Assembly: GCF_036324505.1 (NCBI RefSeq)
Contig: NC_086370.1
Coordinates: 22,406,290 to 22,470,289, forward strand
Direction: 5' to 3'
Length of the DNA stretch: 64,000 nt
From: Eleginops maclovinus
Lineage: Eukaryota > Chordata > Actinopteri > Perciformes > Eleginopidae
Below the pieces are notes generated by a model. That model searched no databases and had not been told where the DNA came from. It saw only the letters and a program-made list of their open reading frames with translations. The position numbers and the translations under genes are program-made. This document shows, piece after piece, positions 36,808 to 50,400 of the stretch. Each line of letters starts with the position of its first letter. Positions within the stretch are counted from its first letter, which is position 1.

Positions 36808-37250
36808 TGTCATGATCCTTGTTTGGTATCTGTCATGTCTCTGTGTTGTGTTTTATTTTGAAATGTTTCCCCTCTTGTTTGTTGTTTAGCTTCACTTCCT
36901 GTCTGCGTTTCCCTCCTGTGCCTGATTGTGTCATTGTGTTCACCTGTTGCCCCTGTGTTTCTCCTCCCCCTTCCAGCTGTCTCTCCTCTTGTGATTACAC
37001 TTGTGTATTTAGTCCCTGTTCCCCTTTTGTCTGTTGTTCGGTCGTCCTCATTTCTTCCCTGATCTTGTCCAAGATACCTGCCTGTTCCTGTCGCCCTTCA
37101 TGTCTGAAGCTAAGTGTTTTTCCTCTCCTGTGTTCCCCTTGCTTCGTGTTGTTCGTCAACAGCTTTTGAATAAAGCTCGCTGATTGTTTGGACCCTTACC
37201 TGCTTCCCCTGGATTTACTGCGCTTGGGTCCTGTTTCCCCAACCCTGACA
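36808..37250 (+). mobile_element. LTR-like unit (possible solo LTR)
   Basis: The segment begins TGTCATGATCC and ends ACCCTGACA, giving TG...CA ends with a 5-bp inverted repeat. It is flanked by caaac on the left and caaaa on the right, a possible 5-bp target duplication with one mismatch. A pyrimidine-rich body is followed by 'gaataaagctcgctg' (AATAAA at about 37,170), as expected of an LTR R region. No internal retroelement sequence adjoins it. A fragment at 62,125-62,205 shares 'cttcctgtctctgtgttccc' and 'gattgtgttcacctg'. A short DNA transposon with TGTCA termini is the alternative. Confidence 0.5.
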
Positions 37251-38252
37251 CAAAAGTGGCTTTGATTGAGGGTAACCATAAAGAGTAGGCTCATAATGAC
37301 ACCCATTTAGGATGTGAACAACACAGACAGCGCCTCCTTAATGATAGGGTATCGCTTATTTTCCAAAACACTATGTAAAGTGGGACAAACCCGGACCCAT
37401 CACCGAGTTAAAAGAAAAGTAAATTGTACATTTTTTTTATCAAAGTCAGGCTACTTCTTTAATGTTTGGCAACACAAGTATACTTGATAAGCTTTAGGAA
37501 AATGTTGTGATTTTGGTTAAAAAAACTGTTTTATTTGGTGATTTTTTTACTTCCCCTCAGTTGGCTTAATGTTCTGGGTGTCCCTCTTGCAGAGCTTCCT
37601 GACCTCTACCTTTTCTCCTGCTACAGTAAATACTCTCACTAAAGGTTTGCATCATACAGTAAACTCATAGTCCTTTTGGTTATCAGTTGGCATGTTCAAT
37701 AGGATGATGAAACCCTGAAACTGGCTGAGGATGATGGGGTCACTGCTGGAGGACATGGTATTCTAAAATTGGATATTTTAGCGGAAAAAGGTAAAAGGTT
37801 TATTGACTTTCTATTTCCCTGGCTAGTTCTGTCTAGACATTTTAGCAGTTTTCATGTTCCTTTATAGATGGAATAGTTGAAATGTGATATTTGAGAGGGA
37901 AAAGGTTAATAGAACAGATTTCGGCTCTGATGTGTTCTTCATTCAGGAACAGCAGCTGTTTGAAAAGGAAGCTCTCAGTTGATTGTGGAGAAGAAGAGGA
38001 CTTAGCTTCTTCCCTTTCAACTGTGAACCAGAGAAAGAATGGCATTTAAATACTGTACATAACAGGCTGTCCTCATACACTTATCCCCGAAATCAATGTG
38101 TATGTTTTCACCATGATTATGAAACACACAGTTAGTATAACGAGCATCAAAGCCCTGAATTGAATGGATGAATGAACTGATTGATCGATTAACTGTAGCA
38201 CCGACTATGAGCCAGAACATGATGGAATTCCCATATGGAAATGGAAATGGCA
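37251..38252. other. Unassigned sequence
   Basis: No gene or repeat was recognised. Confidence 0.3.
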
Positions 38253-38365
38253 CTCAAGAGGCCCTATTACGCTTTCCTTGGGCTTTCCCTTTCCTGCAGT
38301 GTGTTGTATAGTTTTTAGTGCATGTAAATGGTCTGCAAAAGCAAAAATTCCTTCATGTGTTTATT
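38253..38365 (+). mobile_element. M1 5'-end fragment
   Basis: It reads 'agaggccctattacgctttc', 'cctgcagtgtgttgtatagt' and 'tgcatgtaaatggtctgcaa', then M1 similarity stops. It preserves the left terminus. Confidence 0.7.
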
Positions 38366-39451
38366 TGAAAAATGTACAAAAGTCAATTCCGAAAAAGTCT
38401 GCAATTCATGATGCCATAATTGACGGGGAACGGAACAGAAATGTCCGGGAATGAGAGTCAGATTGCAGAGAGCAGTTTATCCCGGCCAAGCTGATCGTTA
38501 GTCCGCCCCGTGGGGGAAGCCAAAAACCCAGAGCAGGGAGGGACCCTATTCATCGATGCCAGTTGGAACATCCCATAGAAACGAGGAAACAGTGAACTTG
38601 GAAACGTGTAGTTTTGATCTATTATTCATCTGAAAATACGCTTGTACACTTAAACAAATAAGATATCAAAGTAATTAAAAATGTGCCTTTTTATATTTGA
38701 AATGCTTTCCAAATGAAAGTGGATGAAGCTTTGGTAACCGACACTTCTTGGGGGAATAGATTAAAATGAACATGAGAAGATGGTTTATCAAACTCCCGTC
38801 TGAAATATAACTCAATTAAAAATAAATAAGCCACCTTTAGTGGAGCTTAATCACATTTCAAATAGCAAATGTGATTATTTTGATTGTTTATTTTATTTCA
38901 TACTTTCAAATTAGCTTAGCTCTCAGATCTGACTCCAGTGAATCCTTCCTGTTTTAATGTGAGTGATTAGAGAGCCACATCACACGTGTGTGATGCTGGA
39001 AATACTGTATGGATACAACACATAATCCACGTAGCTCGGATACAACAGAATCTCTTTCAGCTCTTTTTTTTTTTCCGTTGGTCATTATTTTCTGCGTGTG
39101 GTGTTACCATGACAACTGGACTGTGTGATAAAGGTGATGTTTCTTGTATTTGTTTCTTTGTTCTTAAAATAGCATTTACATTAACTGTGTCGCATGTTTT
39201 CAATTTGGTGAAATATATTCATAATTATACAACGGTATAATACATCTGGCTGCTTCCCTGGAGGTGGACGTGTGTTACCGTTGCTGTTTGAGTTATTTTG
39301 CAGTCTCAACTTGAAATGCTTGAATCTGACAACAAATATTCCCCTGTTTATAACCCAAGCACTAATACGATACATTATTTCAGCTAATTTAATGTTGATG
39401 TGATATATTTTTAAAGATGAAAATGCTGGGAAATGGACACAGGAGAAAAAA
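38366..39451. other. Unassigned sequence
   Basis: No gene or repeat was recognised. Confidence 0.3.
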
Positions 39452-39812
39452 GTGTCTCTCCTGGGACATGTCTCCGTGCTCTAATGTTCAGAAAGCTCTT
39501 ATGTTTCTCAGACTGCCTGTGCTGCAGCTCCTCTTTTCACCCTCCGTCTGAAACCAGAGCCCAGTCTGTTTTGATTGGTCAGCTGACCAGCTCTGTTGTG
39601 ATTGGTCAACCGCTTAGAGATGTCCCGCCTCCAAGCCTGTCAAGTACAATGTGTCTGAGGGCTAGCCATGTTCTAGAAGTAAACAAAGGAGTCCAGTGGA
39701 GGCGTTTCAGGCAAGGAACTTTGGGATTTGAACCTTTGCAGACCATTTACATGCACACAAACCTATAAAACACACTACAGGAAAGGGAAACCCCCCAAAA
39801 AGCATCAAAGGT
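39452..39812 (-). mobile_element. M1 copy lacking its terminal unit
   Basis: On minus it runs from 'ctttccctttcctgtagtgt'-like sequence (39,770-39,810) through the GC box (mutated to 'ggaggcgggacatctc') and both CCAAT-type motifs to 'atgtcccaggagagacact', where similarity stops exactly at the start of the 57-bp unit. The copy therefore broke at the unit junction. Confidence 0.8.
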
Positions 39813-40482
39813 CCTCTTCATACTACTTATATTTGCTGTATTGTGTTTCTGTTTCTCCTTCAGTACTAACATGTCCTTCTGTGATTGCACAAAGTGGCGA
39901 CAAACCATATAACTCTTCACTTCCACTTCTTTCTTTTGTTTTGGTCGAATTGATGAAATAATTTCACTTTGTCAATGTAGCAGAAGACTTGTGTTGACAG
40001 GACCTCTCAGTCCAGAGTAGCAGTGCCTGGCCCGCTATTCAAAAATCAATACCTGGCAGCAACATAATCACCGAGCTACAAACCGCTGCCAAAAACATAA
40101 ACGCTGGTGGCTCGGCTCATTTCAACTTCCTGTCTGTGGAAAGCAGTGTGTCCCATGTGTGCACTTCTCTATTTGCTAATATTACAGCTCTGTGGTGCAA
40201 TGCCTGGGCTCTTGGGAGTCAACACTTTGATACCTCAAAGACTTCTTACTGTGTTACAATTGCATCAAAAATCTTTAAGAATGACAAATATCCTGCCGCA
40301 AACCCCTTCTCCTTCTGTGTGTTTGAGCTGGAACCACGTGTTTGTGTTTAACTTCAGAGCCAAAGAAGGAAGAAGTGAACATTCGGGGGACATTGTCCTC
40401 TTCATTTTGACTTCAAAGTCTGTACATTTGTCACATCTTCCTATCCTTCTCTAACTTTACAATAATTTAAGATAACGTTCAG
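39813..40482. other. Unassigned sequence
   Basis: No gene or repeat was recognised. Confidence 0.3.
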
Positions 40483-40800
40483 ATCATAAAGCTGGACAAC
40501 TGTCTCTGTCTCAGAGTGAGTCTGTCCAAGAACTGGAAGTGTGTGTCAGTATATCTGAAGGTGAGCTACGTTAGCGAGCTAGCTTACAGCAGATCTGCAG
40601 GAACATCAGAAGGAGTCATGTGATCACATTGTTAAAATAAGACCAGGAAACATTTCAGGTGAGTTTCAACAACAGAGACAGAGACCAGCTTTATGATCCT
40701 GAACGTCCCCCAGCTGTGTGCGTCGCTCTTCAGTGTCCCCTGGTCTCCAGCTGTGTGCGTCGCTCTTTAGTGTCCCCTGCTTCAGTTGGGTTTTGAGCTT
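40483..40800 (-). mobile_element. E37 copy with two 37-bp units
   Basis: On minus: two units (40,711-40,781), then 'ggacgttcaggatcataaag', 'ctggtctctgtctctgttgt', 'aggtgagtttcaacaa'-complement, 'atctgctgtaagctagctcg' and 'gacagttgtccagctttatg'. The segment after the units is about 210 bp with 'cataaagctgg' at one end and 'ccagctttatg' at the other, so it is bounded by a short inverted repeat. Confidence 0.7.
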
Positions 40801-41735
40801 CTTGCAATAACACACCAAAAACTGGATAAAACCTTATGCAAAGATCTCATTTTACGACTACAAAACAGTTGAACACCTCTTTGACTAGCTGTCAACAAGA
40901 ATTAGGAATCCTAGGTTTCACAAAGGCAGCGTTTAGTACAACACAGCTCTCCTTTGTGCAGGCTTCTCTTTTTCCTCTGGTCCCTTTGTGTAATCCTATT
41001 TGTCTTTTCTAAACAGCCAGTGAGACCACAGATACATAAGTAACACTAGGACAAATACAGCTGTTGTGTCACGGAATAAGTCACCGAACGGCCTGTCCAG
41101 CCCTCCAAACTTAGCCCTCCAAAACATTTCATTAGACGAACGATTCCCCCTGCTCCGCCTCAGAGGAGCCGTTTGTTGCACCTGGCCAAGGTGAGAGCTG
41201 GCTGTGGATTTATAGTGGAATATGCATAACCTCAAGGTGAACCAGCTAGTAATGACACTATCTCAGAGTCGCTCTCCCTCATCCTCACACAGCTATAAAC
41301 TCAGGAGAGATGTGTGCAGAATCAAGGATCCTGCCAACATTTTCCATCTGGGTAAAGCTTGTTTAATCACTCCACGAGACTTTCACACGTCGCTTACCGA
41401 TGAGTTTAAATCTCACAAGTGAGCCGGGAGCCCTTTGGACATAATGAGGGTGAGTTATTGATAAAACAGAAATACATTAAGTGGACGGATGAGTCCTGGT
41501 AAAAGATAAAGAGGAGCAGAAAAGAGATTTTGTGTTGGATAAGACTCATCGTGTTGGTAACCAAGATTGAGGAGTAACATGTTACAAGAGTACAGGAGAA
41601 AAAAGTAGCTGTTTTCCCTTCCATAAAAAAGATGCTATCAGATTACTGTTACATCTCTAAAAATGGTGGATTACCAGCAGGATTACAGTGTTAGTAAAAC
41701 CCTAAAAAGATCACCTAGTGTTCGTCATAAAAGGA
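40801..41735. other. Unassigned sequence
   Basis: No gene or repeat was recognised. Confidence 0.3.
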
Positions 41736-41737
41736 TC

Positions 41738-42245
41738 GGATGTTTCTCTCCTGTCAGCTGCTCTGTTCTGTGGGCTAAATCTCTGAGTGTGAATCTATAC
41801 CCTACTGCCTGAATCTGTTTTATGAGATTATTTTACATGTGGCCCTCATCATCTTCTTTTCATAATTCTGACTTTTTGTCTCCGGTACTTTTTCTTTTGA
41901 TTTTCTTTTTCAAAATTCTCACCTTTCTTCACAATGTTTTAGAACACAACAGAACAGAACAGCTGACAGAGGAGAGAAATATCTGATCCACTCAGGATTA
42001 TGAAACAAGTCAGAAATTATGAAAAAAGTGAGATTTTTGAAAATTCTAAATTTTGAGAAAATTCTGAAATCTATTTTCCAAATTTCAAAAATCTTATTCA
42101 TAATTTCTGACTTGTTTCATAATCCTGAGTGGATCAGATATTTCTCTCCTCTGTCAGCTGTTCTGTTTTGTTCTGTTCTGTTCTGTTCTAATACTGTCAG
42201 TGTGACTCTGTACTCCTTCTGCCTGAATCTGCTTCATGGGTTTCT
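41738..42245. repeat. Paralogous block with ~100-bp-arm hairpin
   Basis: Arms at about 41,939-42,041 ('acaacagaacagaacagctg...aggattatgaaacaagtcag') and 42,086-42,191 are near-perfect reverse complements with a ~44-bp A/T-rich loop. The right arm plus 42,192-42,245 ('ctgcctgaatctg') is also a diverged direct copy of 41,738-41,830 ('tctcctgtcagctgctctgt...ctgcctgaatctg'). The interior belongs to the 'TTCTGAC'-rich family. Confidence 0.85.
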
Positions 42246-43417
<1,172 letters not shown>

Positions 43418-43992
43418 CCTTTAGCTTAGCAGTGGTGACGTGAAGTCATGTGACCGTGCTGTAGTTCCGTTATAGCCCAACATTAGCCGCCTTTAGCTTA
43501 GCGGTGGAGACCTGAAGTCAAGGGACCGTGCTGTAGTTCCTTTATAGCCCAACGTTAGCCTCCTTTAGCTTAGCGGTGGAGATGTGAAGTCATGTGACCG
43601 TGCTGTAGTTCCTTTATAGCCCAACATTAGCCTCCTTTAGCTTAGCGGTGGAGATGTGAAGTCATGTGACCGTGCTGTAGTTCCTTTATAGCCCAACATT
43701 AGCCTCCTTTAGCTTAGCGGTGGTGACGTGAAGTCATGTGACCGTGCTGTAGTTCCTTTATAGCCCAACATTAGCCGCCTTTAGCTTAGCGGTGGAGACC
43801 TGAAGTCAAGGGACCGTGCTGTAGTTCCTTTATAGCCCAACATTAGCCTCCTTTAGCTTAGCGGTGGTGACGTGAAGTCATGTGACCGTGCTGTAGTTCC
43901 TTTATAGCCCAACATTAGCCGCCTTTAGCTTAGCGGTGGTGACGTGAAGTCATGTGACCGTGCTGTGATCCTTCATAGACCAACGTTAGCTT
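43418..43992 (+). repeat. 72-bp minisatellite, 8 units
   Basis: Units begin 'cctttagcttagcggtgg' at 43,418 and every 72 bp to 43,922. Two alternating forms appear: 'tggtgacgtgaagtcatgtg' and 'tggagacctgaagtcaaggg', plus a third 'tggagatgtgaag'. The last unit decays after 'gaccgtgctgtgatcctt'. The 72-bp period keeps frame, but stops occur. No related dispersed element was seen in the window. Confidence 0.95.
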
Positions 43993-44771
43993 TTACTTCA
44001 GGTGTTAATATGTGGATCAAATGTGGCAGTATCAGAAATACCAAGAGCGTATTTTCTGCACAATTCTCAAATCCAATTGATGTTTTGGGAAGGGAACCAG
44101 GGAGATGCTTACTTCCAGGATGGAGTACAAGAATATGTCATCCTTGCACCACTTTAAAATACTCAGTATCTCCTCCCCATTGATGTCAGCTAACATTTCC
44201 TACAAATTCTGCTTTACTTCTACTTTACTGTAAAGACAGCTTTTACTGCCTGTCTGTTGTCTTCCCTCTCTTCCCACACTCCACAGGAAGCCGACTGGCA
44301 TCGAGCCGTGAACAGCAAACGTTTGATACGATCGTAGCGTGTTTTATCTTTCAACAAGACCATCAGTCTAGTAGATTACATTAAGAAACACTTCACATTA
44401 CCAGATAATCTGTACAGGCCATCATTCCAGATCAAATCAGATCAGAGCACTTCCTCTCAGTTGTCATGACGTCTAAATCTGCTGCTTAATTGGACTGATA
44501 AGCCTCTGCCCTCTCTAATAAGAGTAACACCTTAGTCTACATGCTCATTTCATTAAGCATGTGAATCTAACACACCAAACAGAAGTGCTAAAGCCTGCTA
44601 AGAAGATGACACTTAATGTGTTGGGGGAAGGAAATGTAGCTAATCAGGTTTAGCCACGACGTATTGGAGCATTGGAATCTAATCCAAGGGACAACAACGA
44701 GCTATTCAGGTCCAGAAACAAGGGATTTAGTTCATCCAAGAGAACAAAATAAGACAAATCAAGTTTATATT
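43993..44771. other. Unassigned; one strong acceptor-like site
   Basis: At 44,245-44,286 a long pyrimidine tract ends 'cccacactccacag', an excellent splice acceptor. Two frames are open behind it: EADWHRAVNSKRLIRS then stop, and SRLASSREQQTFDTIVACF continuing to a later stop. Without a partner exon I do not call a gene. Confidence 0.3.
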
Positions 44772-44938
44772 AGGGGGGCGGGACAGCTCTAAGCACTTGA
44801 CCAATCACAACAGCGCCGGTTAGACTCTGGTTTCAGACAGAGGGTGAAAAGAGCTGCTGTAGCACAGGCAGTATGAGAAACATAAAGAGCTTTGTGAACA
44901 TTAAGGCATGGAGACATGTCCCTCGCTCATTTTATTGT
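44772..44938 (+). mobile_element. M1 central fragment
   Basis: It contains 'aggggggcgggacagctcta', 'cttgaccaatcacaacagcg', 'gactctggtttcagacagag', 'gcagtatgagaaacataaag' and 'aaggcatggagacatgtccc'; both ends are missing. Confidence 0.8.
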
Positions 44939-46118
44939 CACAAAGTTTGTCAAAGCGTTTGTGTTATTGTAACATAAGGGGGTTAATGAAATGTTACCCC
45001 CTCGCCCTGTCCTTTGATTCAAGAGCTTGTTCTCCTTTTCTTACATCCACCATCTAACACTAAATGCATGATTTCACAAGCAGCAGTAATCTGGCATTAA
45101 TATTGGCCTATATTTCCATAATTGTTGTAGTCTTGCCTCCGAGGGAGAATGAAAAACTCTCTGAAATGAGATGTTTTTTTATCCCACAGAAGCTCCGGCC
45201 AGAGACTGAAAATCCTTCTGGTTTTCACTTTGGAGCATGAGACGTGCTGATCCTTGACCACAAACATTTCTAGCCATATCAGTATAAACAGCTTAGGATC
45301 ACTTACATAAAGTCTCAGTGGCATACAGCAGTAGTAGTGGTTTCCAACTCAGGCTAATCTCTAAGAACACAAGGTAAACTCTCCCAGAGATATGACGGGA
45401 GAACCATCGGCAGACCATATTCAAAGAGTCTTTTCGCCCTGTGTTCTTATACGGAAAGGGCTGAATATAGTATCTGGAGTTTGATCCACATTGTGTTTTG
45501 TAGAAATACAAAGCAGTCCTATAATTGATCAATAAGACTGTTACCGGTAAAATACCTAAACACAATGCAAGACAAATTACAGACATTTGTGGAGTTGGAT
45601 TTGGGGAATTTGTGTTCAATCAAATAGCAAAGTAACATTATTATTTTATATAGACTACATAAATGTCCAAATACAGAGGAAAAGTATTGGGTAAAACCAT
45701 TAAATGTGTGTCAAAATACAATTCTTAATGTGTAGCTTAGCTTTTTTTAGCTAACTACGCAAATAGTACCACAACTAACCAACCAGCACCTCTGAAGCTA
45801 ACTTACTATAGCTGTCTCGCTCTGTTTCCAGTCGTTGTGATGGGCGACTGCACATTGTTCTGTTCTGTTAAAGTTTCTGTTCACCTCATATTGTTGGATT
45901 GTGTTTATTCATCTTCCTGCCCTCTGATTAGCTTGTCAGAAGCTGGAGATAGCTATCAGATGACTGTTGTTAAAAGCTACCCTACAACTGGCTCCTCTGT
46001 GTAGAAATGTCCCTCAAAACAATCAACGTTCTCCTGATAGCTGTGCTTATAGCTCAATGCTAACATGATGCTAGCTGCCCAACTACTGTGACTGCTCCGT
46101 TCACATGCCACACATTTA
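44939..46118. other. Unassigned sequence
   Basis: No gene or repeat was recognised. A 106-codon minus-strand frame at 45,299-45,619 has no motif. Confidence 0.3.
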
Positions 46119-46406
46119 AAGGGGCCCTATTGTTCCTTTTTAAGGTTTCCCTTTGCTGTACAGTGTAGTGTGTGATAGGCTAAGGGGCGGGACATCTCTA
46201 AGCCAATCACAACAGGCAGGCCAGCTAACCAATCAGAGCAGCCTGGGCTCTGGTTTCAGACAGAGGGTGAAAAGAGGAGTTGCAGCACAGGCAGTATGAG
46301 AAACATAAAGAGCTTTCTGAACATTAAAGCATGGAGACATGTCCCAGGAGAGACACAACCCAGTGAAATATAATCTGAAAATGAGCGTAAAATGTCTTCT
46401 TTAAAC
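46119..46406 (+). mobile_element. M1 copy, internally deleted, single terminal unit
   Basis: It starts 'aaaggggccctattgttcct' and ends 'aaaatgtcttctttaaac'. About 90 bp after the 5' end is deleted, joining 'gtacagtgtagtg' to 'tgataggctaaggggcggg'. Its last ~57 bp ('gagagacacaacccagtgaa...ctgaaaatgagcg...ttctttaaa') aligns along its length with the minisatellite unit ('gagagacactacatactgat...ctgaacatcagca...ctctttaaa'), showing the unit's origin. Confidence 0.85.
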
Positions 46407-47125
46407 AATGTTCAAAATGTTTCCTTCAAAGACAAACCTACTTTACACATGATTACAGTACACGCACATATGTTCCATTTCAAGGCTTAGCACAGCGTGG
46501 CGTCCTCGATTCCTCACAACAAATAACCCTGAGAACATCTGCGACACATTTGAAAGCTTCTCCCTCTCGTACAATTGAATCCCATTATGAAGAAAAGCAA
46601 CTGCGGCGTCTACCTCCAAATGAACCAGAAAGATTCCAAAATGTCCTGTCGGCTTCTCTAATCTTTCTGTTAACAGTCTGCCATGGAGGGCTCCTGCCTG
46701 CGATCGTCGGCGACAGCGGCGGTAATAAATGTTCTTTTTATATGCCGGCTCTTTAATACACATTGAAAGTCCCCCCCCCCCACCCCACCCCTGCAGAACG
46801 GATTCAGTGTGTGAGTGCAAGCCTGGGCCGCGGCTGCCAAAAGAGCAAACATAAAAACGTGTGAGTGACTTGATAGAGGAGATAGCGGGAGGTAATGAGA
46901 GGAAAATTACATTAAATCGAAGGCATTTTTCACCCTAAATGAAAAAGGAAAACAACAGTCCCGTTCTTATCTACAAATGACATCAGAGAGAAAGAGCTCT
47001 GTGTGCTTTAGCGACTGATTTGCCGCATACATTTCCCCCATTTCTCTAAACACTTCTGACACTTTGCACAGCTCAAATGGTAATAAGAGGCAAACAATTA
47101 CAGTTATTTTGCTTCCCCTGCAGGT

Positions 47126-47127
<2 letters not shown>
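46407..47127. other. Unassigned; short C-rich tract
   Basis: No gene was recognised. A poly-C run at 46,771-46,781 and C-rich 'ccaccccacccc' follow. The minus-strand 125-codon frame at 46,443-46,820 has no motif or splice support. Confidence 0.3.
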
Positions 47128-47166
<39 letters not shown>

Positions 47167-47295
47167 GTTTCCATACACAGGCCTGCAGCTCAGTCCAAGA
47201 TGTTTGAGTTATGAGACGGCGGTGTGGAACAAAATCGTCTTATTCGGATTTATGGATTGTTTGCGTTTTTATAAGAGGGGGGAAGAGGGAGAGAA

Positions 47296-47357
<62 letters not shown>

Positions 47358-47496
47358 CTGTGTGTTTTGTGACTGCAGCATCAGTGTAGCAGAGCAGAGT
47401 GACAATGAACGGGAGAAAAAGAGAACATGATTGAGTGGGACATTTTGTCAGCCGCAGACGTGAGCTGGAGCCTGGATTGTGTGTGTGTGTGTGTGT

Positions 47497-47539
<43 letters not shown>

Positions 47540-47540
47540 T
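47128..47540. repeat. Cluster of three CA/GT microsatellites
   Basis: A CA tract lies at 47,128-47,164, a GT tract at 47,298-47,356 and an interrupted GT tract at 47,479-47,538 (breaks at 'gtctgtg'). Confidence 0.95.
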
Positions 47541-49208
<1,668 letters not shown>

Positions 49209-49475
49209 GGAGGAAGCACAAACTCCCTCACTGACATTTGGCCCTTTGATTAAAAGAAAGGTAGGACTTTTCCTTTATTTCATTTAAGGTTTCAAGTATC
49301 AATTTACATCTTGAAGTGACGTTAAAAAGACACACAATCATGACAGTCTTCACCATTTCCTGTGTTTCCGTCCTGGAAGCCATCTTGTGCTCCGAAGTCC
49401 TCCTCACATGTGTTGTGTGAGTGGGAGGAGTCTCAGATCTCATCGCTTCAGTTTTGTGCAGATATTGTTTGTTTT
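49209..49475 (+). repeat. Dispersed repeat, paralogue of 53,381-53,690
   Basis: Both copies share, in order, 'gaggaagcaca', 'ccctcactgacat', 'tcaccatttcctgtgtttc', 'gtcctggaagccatcttgt', 'aagtcctcct', 'tctcatatctcat'-type sequence and 'cagttttgtgcagatattgt'. They are the same orientation and diverged by substitutions and indels. The family is unknown to me. Confidence 0.75.
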
Positions 49476-49890
49476 GAAGGAACAGAATTTTGTAAATGAC
49501 CTAATGAATTGAATTAGGCCTTGAGGAATTTGTTAGGTGAAGGAAGCAATGTGTATTTCTCTGTTTAACCTTTGACTCTCATTCCAGAGTCTTGCTCGGA
49601 TTGGCCAGATTGAATTGTGACGGCGGGCTGCCTGCTATAAATGTGACTGGAAAGATAGGGGAGGGGGTTGGAGCTTTTCCTTTTGTTGGTGAAAGAGCAC
49701 CAGCAGGCATTTTGCTAATATCCCTGTAGATCAAATATTTGTTTTGATTGAAGGCTGAAAATAAAAAGCCTATTTGTGATGTCCAGCAGAGGGAGACTCG
49801 GTGGGGGGGATTGAGGAAATCTATCTGTATATCCAGGCTGTATATGTATATGTCCCCCATAACAACGATCAGATCTCGTTATCCCCACAA
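49476..49890. other. Unassigned sequence
   Basis: No gene or repeat was recognised. Confidence 0.3.
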
Positions 49891-50400
49891 CGTTAGTTCT
49901 GATCACTTCATTTTGATCTTGAATATCACAACTTTGAGAAGTAATATTGATTCTGACTTTGTTCTCCAAAATGCTGACTTTTTCATTTAACATTCTCTGA
50001 CTTTATGGATAAATGAAGCTCAAACTCAGAATGATTTATTTTCTCAAAACTTCAACCTTTTTCCCATATCTGAGTTATTTCACATTCCTGGGTTTTTTCT
50101 CAAAATTTTTGAATAATTTCAGATTCCTAACCTTTTTCTAGAAATGTATGATTTTCTCACATTTTTTAACTTTGATTTTTCCCAAAAAAAAACGAATTAA
50201 AAGAAAAAAATATTTTCACTTTTTCTCAAAATTCTGATTAATTTCGAATTTCTGACTTCCTTCCAAAATGCTAATCTAGAAATTCATATTTCTCTAAAAA
50301 AAAAAGGACTTTTTTTCAAATTATTTTCACTTTTCCTCAAAAATTTCGACTATTTTCACATTCCTGACTTTTTCCTTACAATTCTCATGTAGATGATCGG
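49891..50400 (+). repeat. Degenerate 'TTCTGAC'-rich repeat
   Basis: Repeated phrases such as 'ttctcaaaattctg', 'atttcacattcctg' and 'tgactttttc' make a low-complexity T-rich block of about 500 bp. It matches the family seen reversed at 1,976-2,340, within 41,840-42,120 and at 53,690-53,745. Confidence 0.55.

Noticed and set aside
36819..37169. 116-codon Cys/Ser/Pro-rich open frame as a secreted protein
   Set aside because: It lies wholly inside the pyrimidine-rich LTR-like unit, and its composition follows from that bias.
46443..46820. 125-codon minus-strand frame
   Set aside because: It contains no motif, it starts in a C/G-rich simple tract, and the plus strand is also open there.
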